Origin: Candidatus Hungatella pullicola
Lineage (GTDB): Bacteria > Bacillota > Clostridia > Lachnospirales > Lachnospiraceae
DNA: 64,000 nucleotides
NCBI GenBank assembly: GCA_019114305.1
Contig: DXFU01000040.1
Coordinates: 23,359-87,358, forward strand
Reading direction: 5' to 3'
Shown here piece by piece: positions 1 to 9,534 of this stretch. A program made the translations under genes and the position numbers. The notes under the pieces are model-generated. The model was not told the DNA's origin. It saw nothing but the letters and a program-made list of their open reading frames with translations, and searched no databases. Every line of letters starts with the position of its first letter. Within the stretch, counting starts at the first letter, position 1.

Positions 1-150
1 GCGGGCCTCATGGGAAGCGGCGGCCTTTTCCCTTCCAGGCCGGAACATAATCAGAAAAAGTGTGATAAGCAGAAGGCCGAGACCTACAAATATGGCTGTA
101 TATATAATCTCCTTCATCCGCAGTACCACAATCTTTGTTTTGGAGCTCAT
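1..150 (-). CDS. Partial small membrane protein (N-terminal 50 residues)
   Basis: An open frame runs from an ATG at 150 on the minus strand off the left edge. It begins MSSKTKIVVLRMKEII and then has one strongly hydrophobic segment (about residues 15-35) followed by a basic stretch, so it is an N-in membrane-anchored protein. A good AGGAGG-like ribosome site lies at 154-162. It is divergent from addB. The family cannot be fixed because the C-terminal domain lies outside the window. The start and membrane anchor are seen directly; the function is unknown. Confidence 0.6.
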   Translation of the reverse strand, partial: MSSKTKIVVLRMKEIIYTAIFVGLGLLLITLFLIMFRPGREKAAASHEAR

Positions 151-183
151 AATAAGACCTCCGGACAGTTTTGTTATAATGTA

Positions 184-212
184 TTAAGAGAAGAGGAGAT
201 TTATGTTATAAT
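184..212 (+). promoter_or_regulatory. Likely sigma-A promoter of addB-addA
   Basis: TTAAGA at 184-189 and TATAAT at 207-212 are separated by 17 bases, about 40 bases before the addB start. The -35 match is moderate. A second TATAAT at 175-180 could serve an alternative start. Confidence 0.4.
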
Positions 213-252
213 TGGTTCAGCGAAAAGTAAGAGAGTTAAAGGAGAATGACAG

Positions 253-3200
253 ATGTCCCTTCAGTTTATACTTGGCGGTTCCGGTTCAGGAAAAACCCAC
301 CGTCTTTATACTTCACTGATACAGGAGTCAATAAAACGGCCGGAAGACCGTTTTATTGTTCTGGTTCCGGAGCAGTTTACCATGCAGACTCAAAAAGAGA
401 TTGTAACTCTCCATCCCAGACATGGAGTGAGTAATATTGATATTGTCAGCTTTCAGCGTCTGGCCTTTCGGATTTTTGAGGAATTATCCGTGAAAAATCC
501 GTCTGTGCTGGATGATATGGGAAAGGCTATGGTCCTTCGCAAGGTAGCTGCAAAAGAAAAGAAGAATTTGGTATTATATAAGGATCATTTTGCTCAGAAT
601 GGATTTATCGCTCAGATGAAGTCCATGCTGTCTGAGCTTTATCAGTACGGAATTACCCCCGACAGGCTGAAAGAGCAGATCCCCCTTGCTCAGGGTGCTT
701 TGCTGAAGCAGAAGCTTCAGGATATAACTGTGCTGTATGAAGCGTTCCGAAACTACATCCAGGATAAATATATCACCACAGAGGAAATTCTGGATGTGCT
801 TTGCAGAGTGCTACCTGATTCCAGATATATGAGAAATGCTGTAGTAACTCTGGACGGCTTTACCGGTTTTACGCCGGTTCAATACCGTCTTATTGAACTG
901 TTTCTCAAAATGTGCAGGCAAGTTACCGTTACCGTTACCATAGACCCATCCCTTCCCATGGGAAGAAGCGGTCAGGTGCAGGAGCTTTTCTATATGAGCC
1001 GGCAGATGATCAGCCGCTTGAATCAGCTGGCTGCGGATACCAATACCTCAAGAGAAAAAGATCTGTTTTTAACCGCCCATCCCTCACCCAGAGCAGAGAA
1101 AAGCAAAGATTCCCAAAGTCTTGATTTTCTGGAACAGAATCTTTACCGGTTTCGGGGAAAAACATGGAAGGAAGTTCCTTCTTCCATTGAATTGAGACAA
1201 TATGAAATGCCTTCCAAAGAGACGGCCGAAGTCCTTCATTCTATAGAAGAAGCAGTGCAAAGAGAGGGGTTAAGATACCGGGATATGGCTGTAATTACGG
1301 GAGATCTTGGAACTTACGGAAGGGAGCTGGCCCGGCAGTTTGAGGATTGGGGAATTCCTTACTTTCTTGATGATAAAAAGAGCATCCTGAAAAACCCTAT
1401 GGTAGAGCTGATCCGTTCCGCTTTGGAGATCATTCAGAAGGATTTTTCTTATGAGAGCGTATTCCGTTATCTGAGAACGGGCCTGGTGCTGGAATTAAGT
1501 CAGGGAGAGCAGCTGGACCGTCTGGAGAACTATGTCATTGCGCTGGGAATTCGTGGATTGAAACGATGGGATCAAACCTGGGAAAGCTGGTACCGGGGGG
1601 GGAAGGACTTGAATCTGGAGGAAATGAATCATCTGAGGGAGGATATTTTAGGTCCCTTAAGGCAGTTTTATCAGGATTTCTGCCAGGATCGGGCTACTGT
1701 ACGGACTATGACGGCAGCTGTTGCGGGTCTTCTTACCAGCCTTGATATAGAGAGAAAGATGAAAGAGTACCAGGCTTATTTTGAAAACCGGAAAGAATAT
1801 GGGATGGCAAAAGAATACAGCCAGGTCTACGGTTTGGTGATGGATCTTTTTGATCGTCTGGTAAGTCTTCTGGGAGAGGAGGCCATAGGAAGGAAGGAGT
1901 ATGCCCAGATTCTGGATGCAGGATTTTCTGAAGTAAAGGTGGGGGTAATTCCGGCCACGGTGGATCGAGTGGTAGTGGGAGATATTACCAGAACTCGTCT
2001 GGATCATATAAAGATTCTGTTTTTTGTGGGAGTGAACGATGGAATTGTGCCGGTAAAAAAGGAGAATGGAAGCCTGTTTACAGACAGAGAGAGAGAATTT
2101 CTGGAAAGCAATTCGGTAGAACTGGCTCCAACTGTGCGGGAAGAAAGTTTCCGCCAGAGATTTTATCTGTATCTGGCTCTGACAAAGCCGGAGCAGAAAC
2201 TGATTCTTTCCTGTTCCGCATCTGATTCTCAGGGTAAGGCACTAAGGCCGTCAACGTTGATGAATGAGATGAGAAAGCTGTTTCCAGGCCTCTCTTTGAA
2301 ACCCTGCGGTCCACAGGGAGAATATCCTCTTTCCCTGCCTGAGGCCAAGAGACGGCTTACGGAAGGGCTAAGGGAATGGGGGGAAGGAAAGACAGATCTT
2401 AAGTTTCTTCAGCTCTATAAAAACTTTGCCCTTCTGGAAGGAAAAAAAGAACAGCTTCACCAGCTGGTAGATGCTGCATTTTACAGTTATGTGAAGAAAG
2501 GAATTGGGAAGGCGGCCGCCAAGGCGCTCTATGGTTCTGTTTTAAGCGGCAGCGTGACCCGGCTGGAACAGTATGCTTCCTGCGCTTACGCTCATTTTCT
2601 GTCCTATGGACTGGAACTGATGGAAAGGCAGGAGTTTCAGCTGGCGGCTGTTGACATGGGAAATCTTTTTCATAATTCTATTGACCTTTGCTTTCAGCGT
2701 ATGAGAGAAGAGGGGAGGGATTGGAGAAATCTTGGAGAGGAGGAACGAAAAGAGCTGGTTCATCAGTGTGTGACTCACGTAACCGAGGAATACGGAAATA
2801 CTATTTTAAAAAGTTCCGCCAGAAATTCGTATCTTGCCGCCAGAGTGGAGAAGATTACTGACAGAACCATATGGGCTCTGGCAGAGCAGCTGAAAAAGGG
2901 AGACTTTGTTCCGGTAGGGTTTGAGGTGTCTTTTTCTGCCGCGGATAATCTGAAAGCAATGAAGATTCCCCTCTCTCCTTCCCAAGCTCTTCACCTGAGA
3001 GGACGAATAGACCGGATGGATGTGTGTCAAGATGAAGATAAGCTCTATGTAAAGATTATTGATTATAAGTCGGGAGGAACAGCCTTTGATCTGACGGCTC
3101 TTTATTATGGAATTCAGCTTCAGCTGGTGGTTTATATGGATGCGGCATTGGAAATGGAAGAGAGGAGAAACCCCAATAAAGAAGTGATTCCAGCCGGTAT

Positions 3201-3726
3201 TTTTTATTACAATATCGGTGATCCCATAGTAGACCGGGAAGACAATGAGACAGACCAGGAACAGACAGAACAAAGAATTTTGAGGCATCTGAGGATGAAC
3301 GGTCTGGTAAACAGCAGTCTGGATGCCATTGGTCATCTGGACAGAGAAATACAGACGGAGTCGCAGGTAATTCCTGTTGCAATGAAAAACGGTTTGATCC
3401 AGGAAGCCCGATCCAGCGTGGCAGGGGGAGAACGGTTTGAGCATCTGAGAAAATTTGTGAGAGGAAAGCTGAAGGAAGAGGGCAAACAGATTCTGGCCGG
3501 AGATATAGACATTGCCCCTTACCGTCAGGGCAGCAGGACGGCATGCGATTACTGCCCTTACCATTCTGTTTGCGGATTTGAACTGAAAACGGACGGATAC
3601 GCTTACAGGAAATTTAAATCGCTGAAGCCGGAGGAAATCTGGCAGGAGATATCTCTACAGGAAAATAATACAGGAGGAAACGGCAGTGGCAGTCAAGTGG
3701 ACGAAGCAACAGAGACAGGTAATTGA
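253..3726 (+). CDS. addB: AddB, helicase-nuclease subunit B
   Basis: AddB is the second subunit of the AddAB (RexAB) double-strand-break resection enzyme, which loads RecA for recombinational repair. The protein has 1157 residues, normal for the family. It opens with a Walker A motif GGSGSGKT (residues 8-15). The C-terminal RecB-like nuclease shows IIDYKSG. The Fe-S cysteines characteristic of AddB are present: Cys777 far upstream and C1098-x2-C1101-x5-C1107 near the C-terminus. The ATG at 253 follows AAGGAG with good spacing. Its end overlaps addA by 41 bases, indicating translational coupling. Confidence 0.96.
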   Translation: MSLQFILGGSGSGKTHRLYTSLIQESIKRPEDRFIVLVPEQFTMQTQKEIVTLHPRHGVSNIDIVSFQRLAFRIFEELSVKNPSVLDDMGKAMVLRKVAAKEKKNLVLYKDHFAQNGFIAQMKSMLSELYQYGITPDRLKEQIPLAQGALLKQKLQDITVLYEAFRNYIQDKYITTEEILDVLCRVLPDSRYMRNAVVTLDGFTGFTPVQYRLIELFLKMCRQVTVTVTIDPSLPMGRSGQVQELFYMSRQMISRLNQLAADTNTSREKDLFLTAHPSPRAEKSKDSQSLDFLEQNLYRFRGKTWKEVPSSIELRQYEMPSKETAEVLHSIEEAVQREGLRYRDMAVITGDLGTYGRELARQFEDWGIPYFLDDKKSILKNPMVELIRSALEIIQKDFSYESVFRYLRTGLVLELSQGEQLDRLENYVIALGIRGLKRWDQTWESWYRGGKDLNLEEMNHLREDILGPLRQFYQDFCQDRATVRTMTAAVAGLLTSLDIERKMKEYQAYFENRKEYGMAKEYSQVYGLVMDLFDRLVSLLGEEAIGRKEYAQILDAGFSEVKVGVIPATVDRVVVGDITRTRLDHIKILFFVGVNDGIVPVKKENGSLFTDREREFLESNSVELAPTVREESFRQRFYLYLALTKPEQKLILSCSASDSQGKALRPSTLMNEMRKLFPGLSLKPCGPQGEYPLSLPEAKRRLTEGLREWGEGKTDLKFLQLYKNFALLEGKKEQLHQLVDAAFYSYVKKGIGKAAAKALYGSVLSGSVTRLEQYASCAYAHFLSYGLELMERQEFQLAAVDMGNLFHNSIDLCFQRMREEGRDWRNLGEEERKELVHQCVTHVTEEYGNTILKSSARNSYLAARVEKITDRTIWALAEQLKKGDFVPVGFEVSFSAADNLKAMKIPLSPSQALHLRGRIDRMDVCQDEDKLYVKIIDYKSGGTAFDLTALYYGIQLQLVVYMDAALEMEERRNPNKEVIPAGIFYYNIGDPIVDREDNETDQEQTEQRILRHLRMNGLVNSSLDAIGHLDREIQTESQVIPVAMKNGLIQEARSSVAGGERFEHLRKFVRGKLKEEGKQILAGDIDIAPYRQGSRTACDYCPYHSVCGFELKTDGYAYRKFKSLKPEEIWQEISLQENNTGGNGSGSQVDEATETGN

Positions 3727-6700
3727 AAGCAGGGACAGAAATCTTCTGGTGTCTGCAGCGGCAGGCAGCGGAAAAACGGCTGTTTTAGTAGAGCGGATTA
3801 TTGAGATGATTACAGATGAGAAGCGAAAACTGGATATTGACCGGATTTTGGTTATGACATTTACCAGAGCGGCGGCTGATGAGATGAGGGAGAGGATTCT
3901 GGAAGCGGTAGATGCCAGGCTTTTAAAAGAACCCGACAATGGCCATCTGCAGATGCAGGCGGCCATGATTCCTTATGCCCAGATTACTACCATAGACAGC
4001 TTCTGCCTTTCTCTTCTGCGGGAGCATTACAACCGTTTGGATATTGATCCGGCCTTCCGAGTAGGAGAAGAAGGGGAGCTTCTTCTCCTGAAAAAAGACG
4101 TGATGCAGGAGATGCTGGAGGAGTACTACCAAGAGGGCAGCAGGGAATTTATCGATTTTGTAGAAACCTATGCCCAGGGAAAGGCGGATTACGGAATTGA
4201 AGATTACATTATGCAGGTTTATACCTTCTCTCAAAGCAATCCATGGCCTGATCAGTGGTTTGGGCAGTGCCGGATGGAACTTTCCCTTACAGACCCTAAA
4301 GAAATCTTTTCTGCCCCCTGGATGGATTTCCTCCTTGAAGATGTCCGCCTTCAGGCAAAAGAACTGACCTCGCAGTTAAGAGAAGCCATTGAGGTGTGTG
4401 AGGAGGAAAACGGACCGGCTCCCTATATTCCCGCTCTTACAGAGGATTTAACATCCCTTGAAAAGCTGACGCAGGTGAAGAACTATGGGGAGATGAACCA
4501 GTTCCTAAATTCTATTGTCTTTGGAAGGCTTGGGGCAGTTCGCAGCAAGGAGATTGACGGGGGGAAAAAAGCCTTTGCTTCTGCCGTGAGAGACCGGGTA
4601 AAAAAAGCCGTGGGAAAGCTGAAGGAAGGACTGTGCTCTGCCTCTGAGGATCAGGCGGCAGCTGATATGGAAGGATCAGCCAGAGCAGCTGCAGTGCTTT
4701 TGGACTTGGCCCAAGATTATGCCTGTAGATATCAGCAGGCAAAAAAGGAGAAAAATCTTGTGGATTTTAATGATCTGGAACATTATGCCCTTCAGATTCT
4801 TTATGAGGAGCAGGAAGGGAAAATGGTCTGTACCAGGGAGGCTGATGAATTAAGCAGGCAGTATGAGGAAATCCTGGTAGATGAGTATCAGGACAGCAAT
4901 CAGGTTCAGGAGGCGTTGGTTCAGGGCATTTCCAGGGAGCGTTTCGGTCATCCCAATGTATTCATGGTAGGTGATGTGAAGCAGAGTATTTATAAATTCC
5001 GACTGGCAAAACCAGAGCTTTTTCTGGAAAAATATGAAACCTATCCCTGGGAGGAAGGGCCTTATCAGAAAATTGAGCTTCATCAGAATTTCAGAAGCAG
5101 AGCTCAGGTGCTTCAGGGAATCAATGATATCTTTTTTAGAATTATGACAAGAAATCTTGGGGGAATTGTGTATACAGATGATACAGCTCTTCATCCCGGA
5201 GCGGAATTTGAGCCTACAGACAAGCCGTCCGGAGAAAAGAACGAGCTTCTTCTGATTCATGGGGAGGGAGAAATTTTAAGGCAGTTGGATGACGAGAAAG
5301 GGGATTTTACCAGCAGGGAGATGGAGGCCAAGCTGATTGCCGCCCGCATCCGGGAGATGACAGACCCTGACAAGGGACTGTGGATCTGGGATAAGAAGCA
5401 GGGACAGTACCGCGTTGCGGCTCTGGGCGATATGGTGATCCTATTAAGATCCCTAAGCGGCTGGGCAGAAGAGTTTGTTAATGTTCTGACAAATGAGGGA
5501 ATTCCAGCCTGTGCAGAACGAAAGACAGGCTATTTTACAGCCTGGGAGGTGGAGACCGTTTTAAGTTTTCTATCTGTCATTGACAATCCCATGCAGGACA
5601 TTCCTCTGGCTGCGTCTTTGAAATCTCCCATAGGAGGCGTATCTGATCAGGAGCTGGCCCGGATTATGGCAGAGTACAAAAAAAGAACGGCGAAGGGACA
5701 GGACAGGGGAATTTACGGAGCCTGTCGCATGTATCTTAATGGGGACAATGGGCAGGAGAAAGAGGAGAGGTCAGATGAGGACTGCAAAATTTTTAATAAA
5801 GTCAGATGCTTTTGGGAGCTGCTTCAATCCTTCCGCCAGCGAAGTGCTTATCTGAGTATCTACCAGCTTCTCTGTCAGATCTATGAGGAGACAGGATTTT
5901 ACGATTATGTTTCCTCCATGCCTTCCGGGGACTTGAGAAAGGCCAATCTGGATATGCTTGCCGAGAAGGCTCTGGCTTATGAAAAAACCAGTTATACCGG
6001 TCTGTTTCATTTTGTCCGCTATATTGAAAATCTGAGAAAGTATGACACGGATTTTGGAGAGGCATCTCTTGCCGGTCAGGACAATATTCTTCGGATTATG
6101 AGCATCCATAAAAGCAAGGGACTGGAGTTTCCTGTTGTTTTTCTTGCCGGTATGGGAAAGAAGTTTAACAAGCAGGATGCTTATGGAAGAATCCTTATAG
6201 ACTCTGAACTGGGAATTGCTACAGATTATGTGGATTTAGAGCGGAGAGTGAGAACCTCTACTTTGAAAAAACAGGCTCTGAAACGGAAAATGGAGCTGGA
6301 TTCCATGGGAGAGGAGCTGAGGGTTCTCTATGTTGCTATGACAAGGGCAAAGGAAAAATTGGTGATGGTGGGAATGGACCGGCATCTGGACAAGAAATTG
6401 GAGCGTTTTGGCTCTATGAATCTTGGCAGAGGAGGGATTCCATTTACCATCCTTTCCACTGCAGAGTCCTGTCTTGACTGGCTTCTTATGTGTCTGGCAG
6501 ACAGGATTGTCAGCGGAGGAGAAGAAAAAACAGTGGATGGGGGAGCTGCCTTGGTAAAGGAGTACTCTGCCCCGGATCTGATTGGAAGAGAGATTGAAAG
6601 ACAGGCAAAGAAGCAGATATCCAAAGATATGCTTCTGAATCTGGATCTGTCTCAGGATTTTGATGAGATGTACGGACAGCATCTTGCAGAAGCTTTAGAC

Positions 6701-7372
6701 TATGTCTATCCTTACAGGGAGGACATCGGACTTCATACAAAAGTGTCCGTATCAGAACTGAAGCAGAGGGGACAGTTTGCCGACGAGGAAGAAAGTGATT
6801 TTCTTCCCACAATCCCCGCCTTCCTTATGGACAGAGAGGCTGGAAATCAATCGGTTGACGCCGCCGCAAGGGGTACTGCCTATCACCGGGCATTTCAGCT
6901 TCTGGATTTTGGCCCACTTACCAGCCAGGAAGCGGTAGTTCGGGAGCTTTCCCGCCTGGCGGTAAGCGGAAGCCTTGATAAGGATAGCTTTGACTTAATC
7001 GATTCACGGAAAATATGGGGATTTTTAAGTTCTCCTTTGGGGAAAAGATTCAGTCAGGCTCAGAGGGAAGGAAGACTGTATAAAGAGCAGCAGTTTGTCA
7101 TAGGGATTCCGGCCAGAGAAATGGATTTGTGCCATTCTCAGGAACTGGTATTGATTCAGGGGATTATTGACGCTTATATGGAGGAAGAGGGGGAATTGGT
7201 GCTGGTAGATTATAAAACGGATTTTGTTAAAAGAGGAGAGGAAAAAATCCTTATTGACAGATACCAGACTCAGCTGGAATACTATAAAAGGGCTTTGGAG
7301 CAGATGACAGGGAAAAAAGTGAAGGAAAAAGCCATTTATTCTCTGGCTCTTCAGAAGGAAATTCTGCTTTAA
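3686..7372 (+). CDS. addA: AddA, helicase-nuclease subunit A
   Basis: AddA is the UvrD-type helicase and nuclease subunit that pairs with AddB. It has 1228 residues. The Walker A motif AAAGSGKT is at residues 24-31, the motif II region reads LVDEYQDSN near residue 400, a motif V/VI region reads SIHKSKGLEFP and YVAMTRAKEKL, and the C-terminal nuclease carries DYKTD (D1175-K1177). The start is a GTG at 3686 preceded by AGGAGG at 3672-3677, giving MAVKWTKQQ, which matches the family's N-terminus. The 41-base overlap with addB supports co-translation. Confidence 0.96.
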   Translation: MAVKWTKQQRQVIESRDRNLLVSAAAGSGKTAVLVERIIEMITDEKRKLDIDRILVMTFTRAAADEMRERILEAVDARLLKEPDNGHLQMQAAMIPYAQITTIDSFCLSLLREHYNRLDIDPAFRVGEEGELLLLKKDVMQEMLEEYYQEGSREFIDFVETYAQGKADYGIEDYIMQVYTFSQSNPWPDQWFGQCRMELSLTDPKEIFSAPWMDFLLEDVRLQAKELTSQLREAIEVCEEENGPAPYIPALTEDLTSLEKLTQVKNYGEMNQFLNSIVFGRLGAVRSKEIDGGKKAFASAVRDRVKKAVGKLKEGLCSASEDQAAADMEGSARAAAVLLDLAQDYACRYQQAKKEKNLVDFNDLEHYALQILYEEQEGKMVCTREADELSRQYEEILVDEYQDSNQVQEALVQGISRERFGHPNVFMVGDVKQSIYKFRLAKPELFLEKYETYPWEEGPYQKIELHQNFRSRAQVLQGINDIFFRIMTRNLGGIVYTDDTALHPGAEFEPTDKPSGEKNELLLIHGEGEILRQLDDEKGDFTSREMEAKLIAARIREMTDPDKGLWIWDKKQGQYRVAALGDMVILLRSLSGWAEEFVNVLTNEGIPACAERKTGYFTAWEVETVLSFLSVIDNPMQDIPLAASLKSPIGGVSDQELARIMAEYKKRTAKGQDRGIYGACRMYLNGDNGQEKEERSDEDCKIFNKVRCFWELLQSFRQRSAYLSIYQLLCQIYEETGFYDYVSSMPSGDLRKANLDMLAEKALAYEKTSYTGLFHFVRYIENLRKYDTDFGEASLAGQDNILRIMSIHKSKGLEFPVVFLAGMGKKFNKQDAYGRILIDSELGIATDYVDLERRVRTSTLKKQALKRKMELDSMGEELRVLYVAMTRAKEKLVMVGMDRHLDKKLERFGSMNLGRGGIPFTILSTAESCLDWLLMCLADRIVSGGEEKTVDGGAALVKEYSAPDLIGREIERQAKKQISKDMLLNLDLSQDFDEMYGQHLAEALDYVYPYREDIGLHTKVSVSELKQRGQFADEEESDFLPTIPAFLMDREAGNQSVDAAARGTAYHRAFQLLDFGPLTSQEAVVRELSRLAVSGSLDKDSFDLIDSRKIWGFLSSPLGKRFSQAQREGRLYKEQQFVIGIPAREMDLCHSQELVLIQGIIDAYMEEEGELVLVDYKTDFVKRGEEKILIDRYQTQLEYYKRALEQMTGKKVKEKAIYSLALQKEILL

Positions 7373-7437
7373 TCCCGGAAAACGCAGGTAAAAAGCCTGG
7401 GTTTTAGGAACAAAAGATCAAAGATAAGGAGACAGAT

Positions 7438-8400
7438 ATGAATATTGCCTTTGCCCCCATGGAGGGAATCACAGGATATGTGTACCGTAATGCCCATAAA
7501 CATTTTTTTCCGGGAACAGACCGTTACTTTTCCCCATTTTTGGTGCCTACTCAGAATCGGCGGTTTACGTCCAGAGAGAAAAATGACATACTTCCGGAGC
7601 ATAATCAGTCTCTTACGCTGATTCCCCAGATATTGACCAATGACGGAGAAAACTTTATCTGGGCTGCGGGAGAACTGAAGGCAATGGGATATCATCATGT
7701 GAACCTGAACCTCGGCTGTCCGTCAGGGACGGTTGTTTCCAAAGGAAGAGGAGCCGGATTTTTGGCAGATCCCCAGAAGCTGAAACGCTTTCTGGATAAG
7801 ATTTTTGAAAATAGTCAGGTGGAAATATCTATTAAAACCAGAATTGGGAAAGAGGATCCAGATGAATTTTACCGTCTGATAGAAATTTTCAATCAGTATC
7901 CTTTGAAGGAACTGATTATTCATCCCAGAATACAGAAGGATTTTTATAAGAATACTCCAAATTGGGATATGTTTGAATTTGGACAAAGAGAAAGCAGGAA
8001 TCCGGTGTGTTATAATGGAAATCTTTTCGCCAGGAAGGATTGGGAAGAACTGAAAAAGAAGTTTCCCCAGACAGATCATATTATGCTGGGAAGAGGATTG
8101 GTGGCAAATCCTGCTTTGGCAGATATCATCAAAGGCGGAAAAGCTCTGACACCAGAAACACTCAAGGCATTCCATGATGAAATCTGCCATGGTTATGAGA
8201 ACGTGATACCGGGGGATAAGAATGTACTCTTTAAGATGAAGGAACTGTGGTTTTACCTGGGTTTCCTGTTTCGGGAAAGTGAAAATTTGAAAAAGAAGAT
8301 CAGAAAGACACAGAAGCTAAGTGAGTATCGGGCGCTGGTAAATCAGATATTTCAGCAGTGCCCTATGGATCCGGAAGGAAGCTATTTCCCCCAGCTGTGA
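7438..8400 (+). CDS. tRNA-dihydrouridine synthase
   Basis: This FMN-dependent enzyme reduces specific uridines of tRNA to dihydrouridine. The protein has 320 residues and begins MNIAFAPMEGITGYVYR, the typical FMN-binding opening of the Dus TIM barrel. The catalytic cysteine lies in LNLGCPSGTVVSKGRGAG, and the phosphate-binding segment reads IMLGRGLVANPAL. It lies 65 bases after addA, so it may be read from the same transcript, and a terminator follows directly. Which Dus subfamily it belongs to cannot be settled by eye. Confidence 0.9.
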   Translation: MNIAFAPMEGITGYVYRNAHKHFFPGTDRYFSPFLVPTQNRRFTSREKNDILPEHNQSLTLIPQILTNDGENFIWAAGELKAMGYHHVNLNLGCPSGTVVSKGRGAGFLADPQKLKRFLDKIFENSQVEISIKTRIGKEDPDEFYRLIEIFNQYPLKELIIHPRIQKDFYKNTPNWDMFEFGQRESRNPVCYNGNLFARKDWEELKKKFPQTDHIMLGRGLVANPALADIIKGGKALTPETLKAFHDEICHGYENVIPGDKNVLFKMKELWFYLGFLFRESENLKKKIRKTQKLSEYRALVNQIFQQCPMDPEGSYFPQL

Positions 8401-8413
8401 AAATGATGAAAAT

Positions 8414-8463
8414 AAAAAACCCGGCGTTTATCAGGAAAGGCCTGATAAACACTGGGTTTTTAA
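8414..8463. terminator. Bidirectional Rho-independent terminator
   Basis: A long hairpin (AAAACCCGGCGTTTATCAGG against CCTGATAAACACTGGGTTTT) is flanked by A and T runs, so it can stop the dihydrouridine synthase transcript from the left and the tmRNA transcript from the right. Confidence 0.85.
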
Positions 8464-8467
8464 AGAG

Positions 8468-8809
8468 TGGAGTAGACGGGAGTTGAACCCGTGTCCAAAA
8501 ACCAATCCCCTGTTCTTCTACTATCATAGTCAGTTTATTGACATTCCCTCCGCTGCCCGGGAACTGACACTCTGACAGCTTCAGTAGCTTCATAATACGC
8601 CCATACACTCAAAGCTTTGTATATGTCGTTTCTCACATAGTCGATGCCGGATTCTCAAGGTGTGAGTGCCCTGAGGCCGACAAAGCTGCAATTAGGCAGC
8701 TAATGCTAATTCGTTCTTGTTAGCGTTTATATTTAGGTTTGCCATTTAACGCATTGCATGCGGATAGCTTCACCAGCTTCATAGTCCCTGTCGAAACCAG
8801 TACTACCCC
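8468..8809 (-). ncRNA. ssrA: tmRNA (transfer-messenger RNA)
   Basis: tmRNA rescues stalled ribosomes and tags nascent proteins for proteolysis. On the minus strand the 5' end GGGGUAGUACUGGUUUCGACAGGG-like segment pairs with the 3' acceptor half CUACUCC next to the T-arm GGGUUCAACUCCC. The tag frame (8724 to 8692) reads ANKNELALAA then UAA, with a GCU resume codon after UAAAC; the mature tag would start with the tRNA-borne alanine. The last genomic base of the acceptor is the discriminator at 8468; CCA is not encoded. The length is about 342 nt. Confidence 0.95.
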
Positions 8810-8836
8810 TTATTGGGATTCATTTTGAGCATTATC

Positions 8837-8865
8837 ATACTATCACGGATCAGATGCTTTGTCAA
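8837..8865 (-). promoter_or_regulatory. ssrA promoter
   Basis: On the minus strand TTGACA (8865-8860) is followed after 17 bases by TAGTAT (8842-8837), a near-consensus sigma-A promoter. Transcription would start some 15-20 bases upstream of the mature tmRNA 5' end, consistent with RNase P processing. Confidence 0.75.
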
Positions 8866-8928
8866 CGCCGTCACAGCTTTTTGGAGGAAATTTCTTTGGG
8901 GATTTTTGAAGATTTCGGCTCTTTTGCA

Positions 8929-8957
8929 TTGATAATCCATATTTGTTATAGTATTAT
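8929..8957 (+). promoter_or_regulatory. Promoter of the marR-ABC exporter operon
   Basis: TTGATA (8929-8934) and TATTAT (8952-8957) are 17 bases apart. The start point would fall near 8964, just ahead of a large palindrome. Confidence 0.55.
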
Positions 8958-8976
8958 AAATACAATTAGTTAAACA

Positions 8977-9004
8977 CTTAATAATTAAATATTTAATAGT
9001 TAAG
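8977..9004. promoter_or_regulatory. Probable MarR operator palindrome
   Basis: A 28-bp imperfect palindrome runs from CTTAA to TTAAG around an ATTAAATATTTAAT core; only four positions break the symmetry. Its AT-rich TTAA-type repeats fit MarR-family operators, and its place between promoter and the marR start fits autorepression. Confidence 0.6.
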
Positions 9005-9027
9005 ACTAAAACAAACGGAGGTAGAAA

Positions 9028-9534
9028 ATGAATGAGATGGTAAGAAATCCTTCAAGGGATGGGGAAGACTGTGATACAGAAGGCTTCTGTTTTTTGTCGT
9101 ATTATATGAAGATTTTGAAGCTGTATCGCAGCCTGGTTGATCAGCGCTTAAAGGACAGAGGAGTACATCAGAGCTATCAGCAGCTTCTCATAATTCTTTC
9201 CCAGCATCCCAATATATCTCAGAAGGAAATGGCGCGGATGCTTCATATTTCAACACCCGCCATTACAGCCGCTGCAAAGAAGCTGGAGCGGGAAGGATAT
9301 ATAAGACGTCTGGTAAGTGAGGAGGACAATCGTGTTAACCGCATAAGTCTTACGGAGGAAGGAAAGACACTGGCTCAAACCATACGGCAAAGCTGTAGGG
9401 AGATAGAAAGAGGAATGATGGAAGGATTTTCTGAAAATGATAAAAAGGAGATGGCTGGTCATTTGAATCGGATTTATTCTAATTTGTCCAGGCTATCTCC
9501 TGAGGATAGAAAAGAAGGAGTGGATAAAAAGTGA
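9028..9534 (+). CDS. MarR family transcriptional regulator
   Basis: This is a 168-residue winged-helix repressor-type protein. The DNA-binding region lies around residues 50-110 (LLIILSQHPNISQKEMARML, then LEREGYIRRLVSEEDNRVNRI, the wing). An AACGGAGGT ribosome site precedes the ATG. Its stop overlaps the start of the first ABC exporter gene by 4 bases, so the regulator and exporter are one operon. By analogy with many MarR-exporter operons it probably responds to a drug or toxic metabolite exported by the transporter; the ligand is unknown. Confidence 0.9.
   Translation: MNEMVRNPSRDGEDCDTEGFCFLSYYMKILKLYRSLVDQRLKDRGVHQSYQQLLIILSQHPNISQKEMARMLHISTPAITAAAKKLEREGYIRRLVSEEDNRVNRISLTEEGKTLAQTIRQSCREIERGMMEGFSENDKKEMAGHLNRIYSNLSRLSPEDRKEGVDKK

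Noticed and set aside
2806..3564. A 252-codon minus-strand frame inside addB
   Set aside because: Overlaps the conserved AddB nuclease domain; no start signals.
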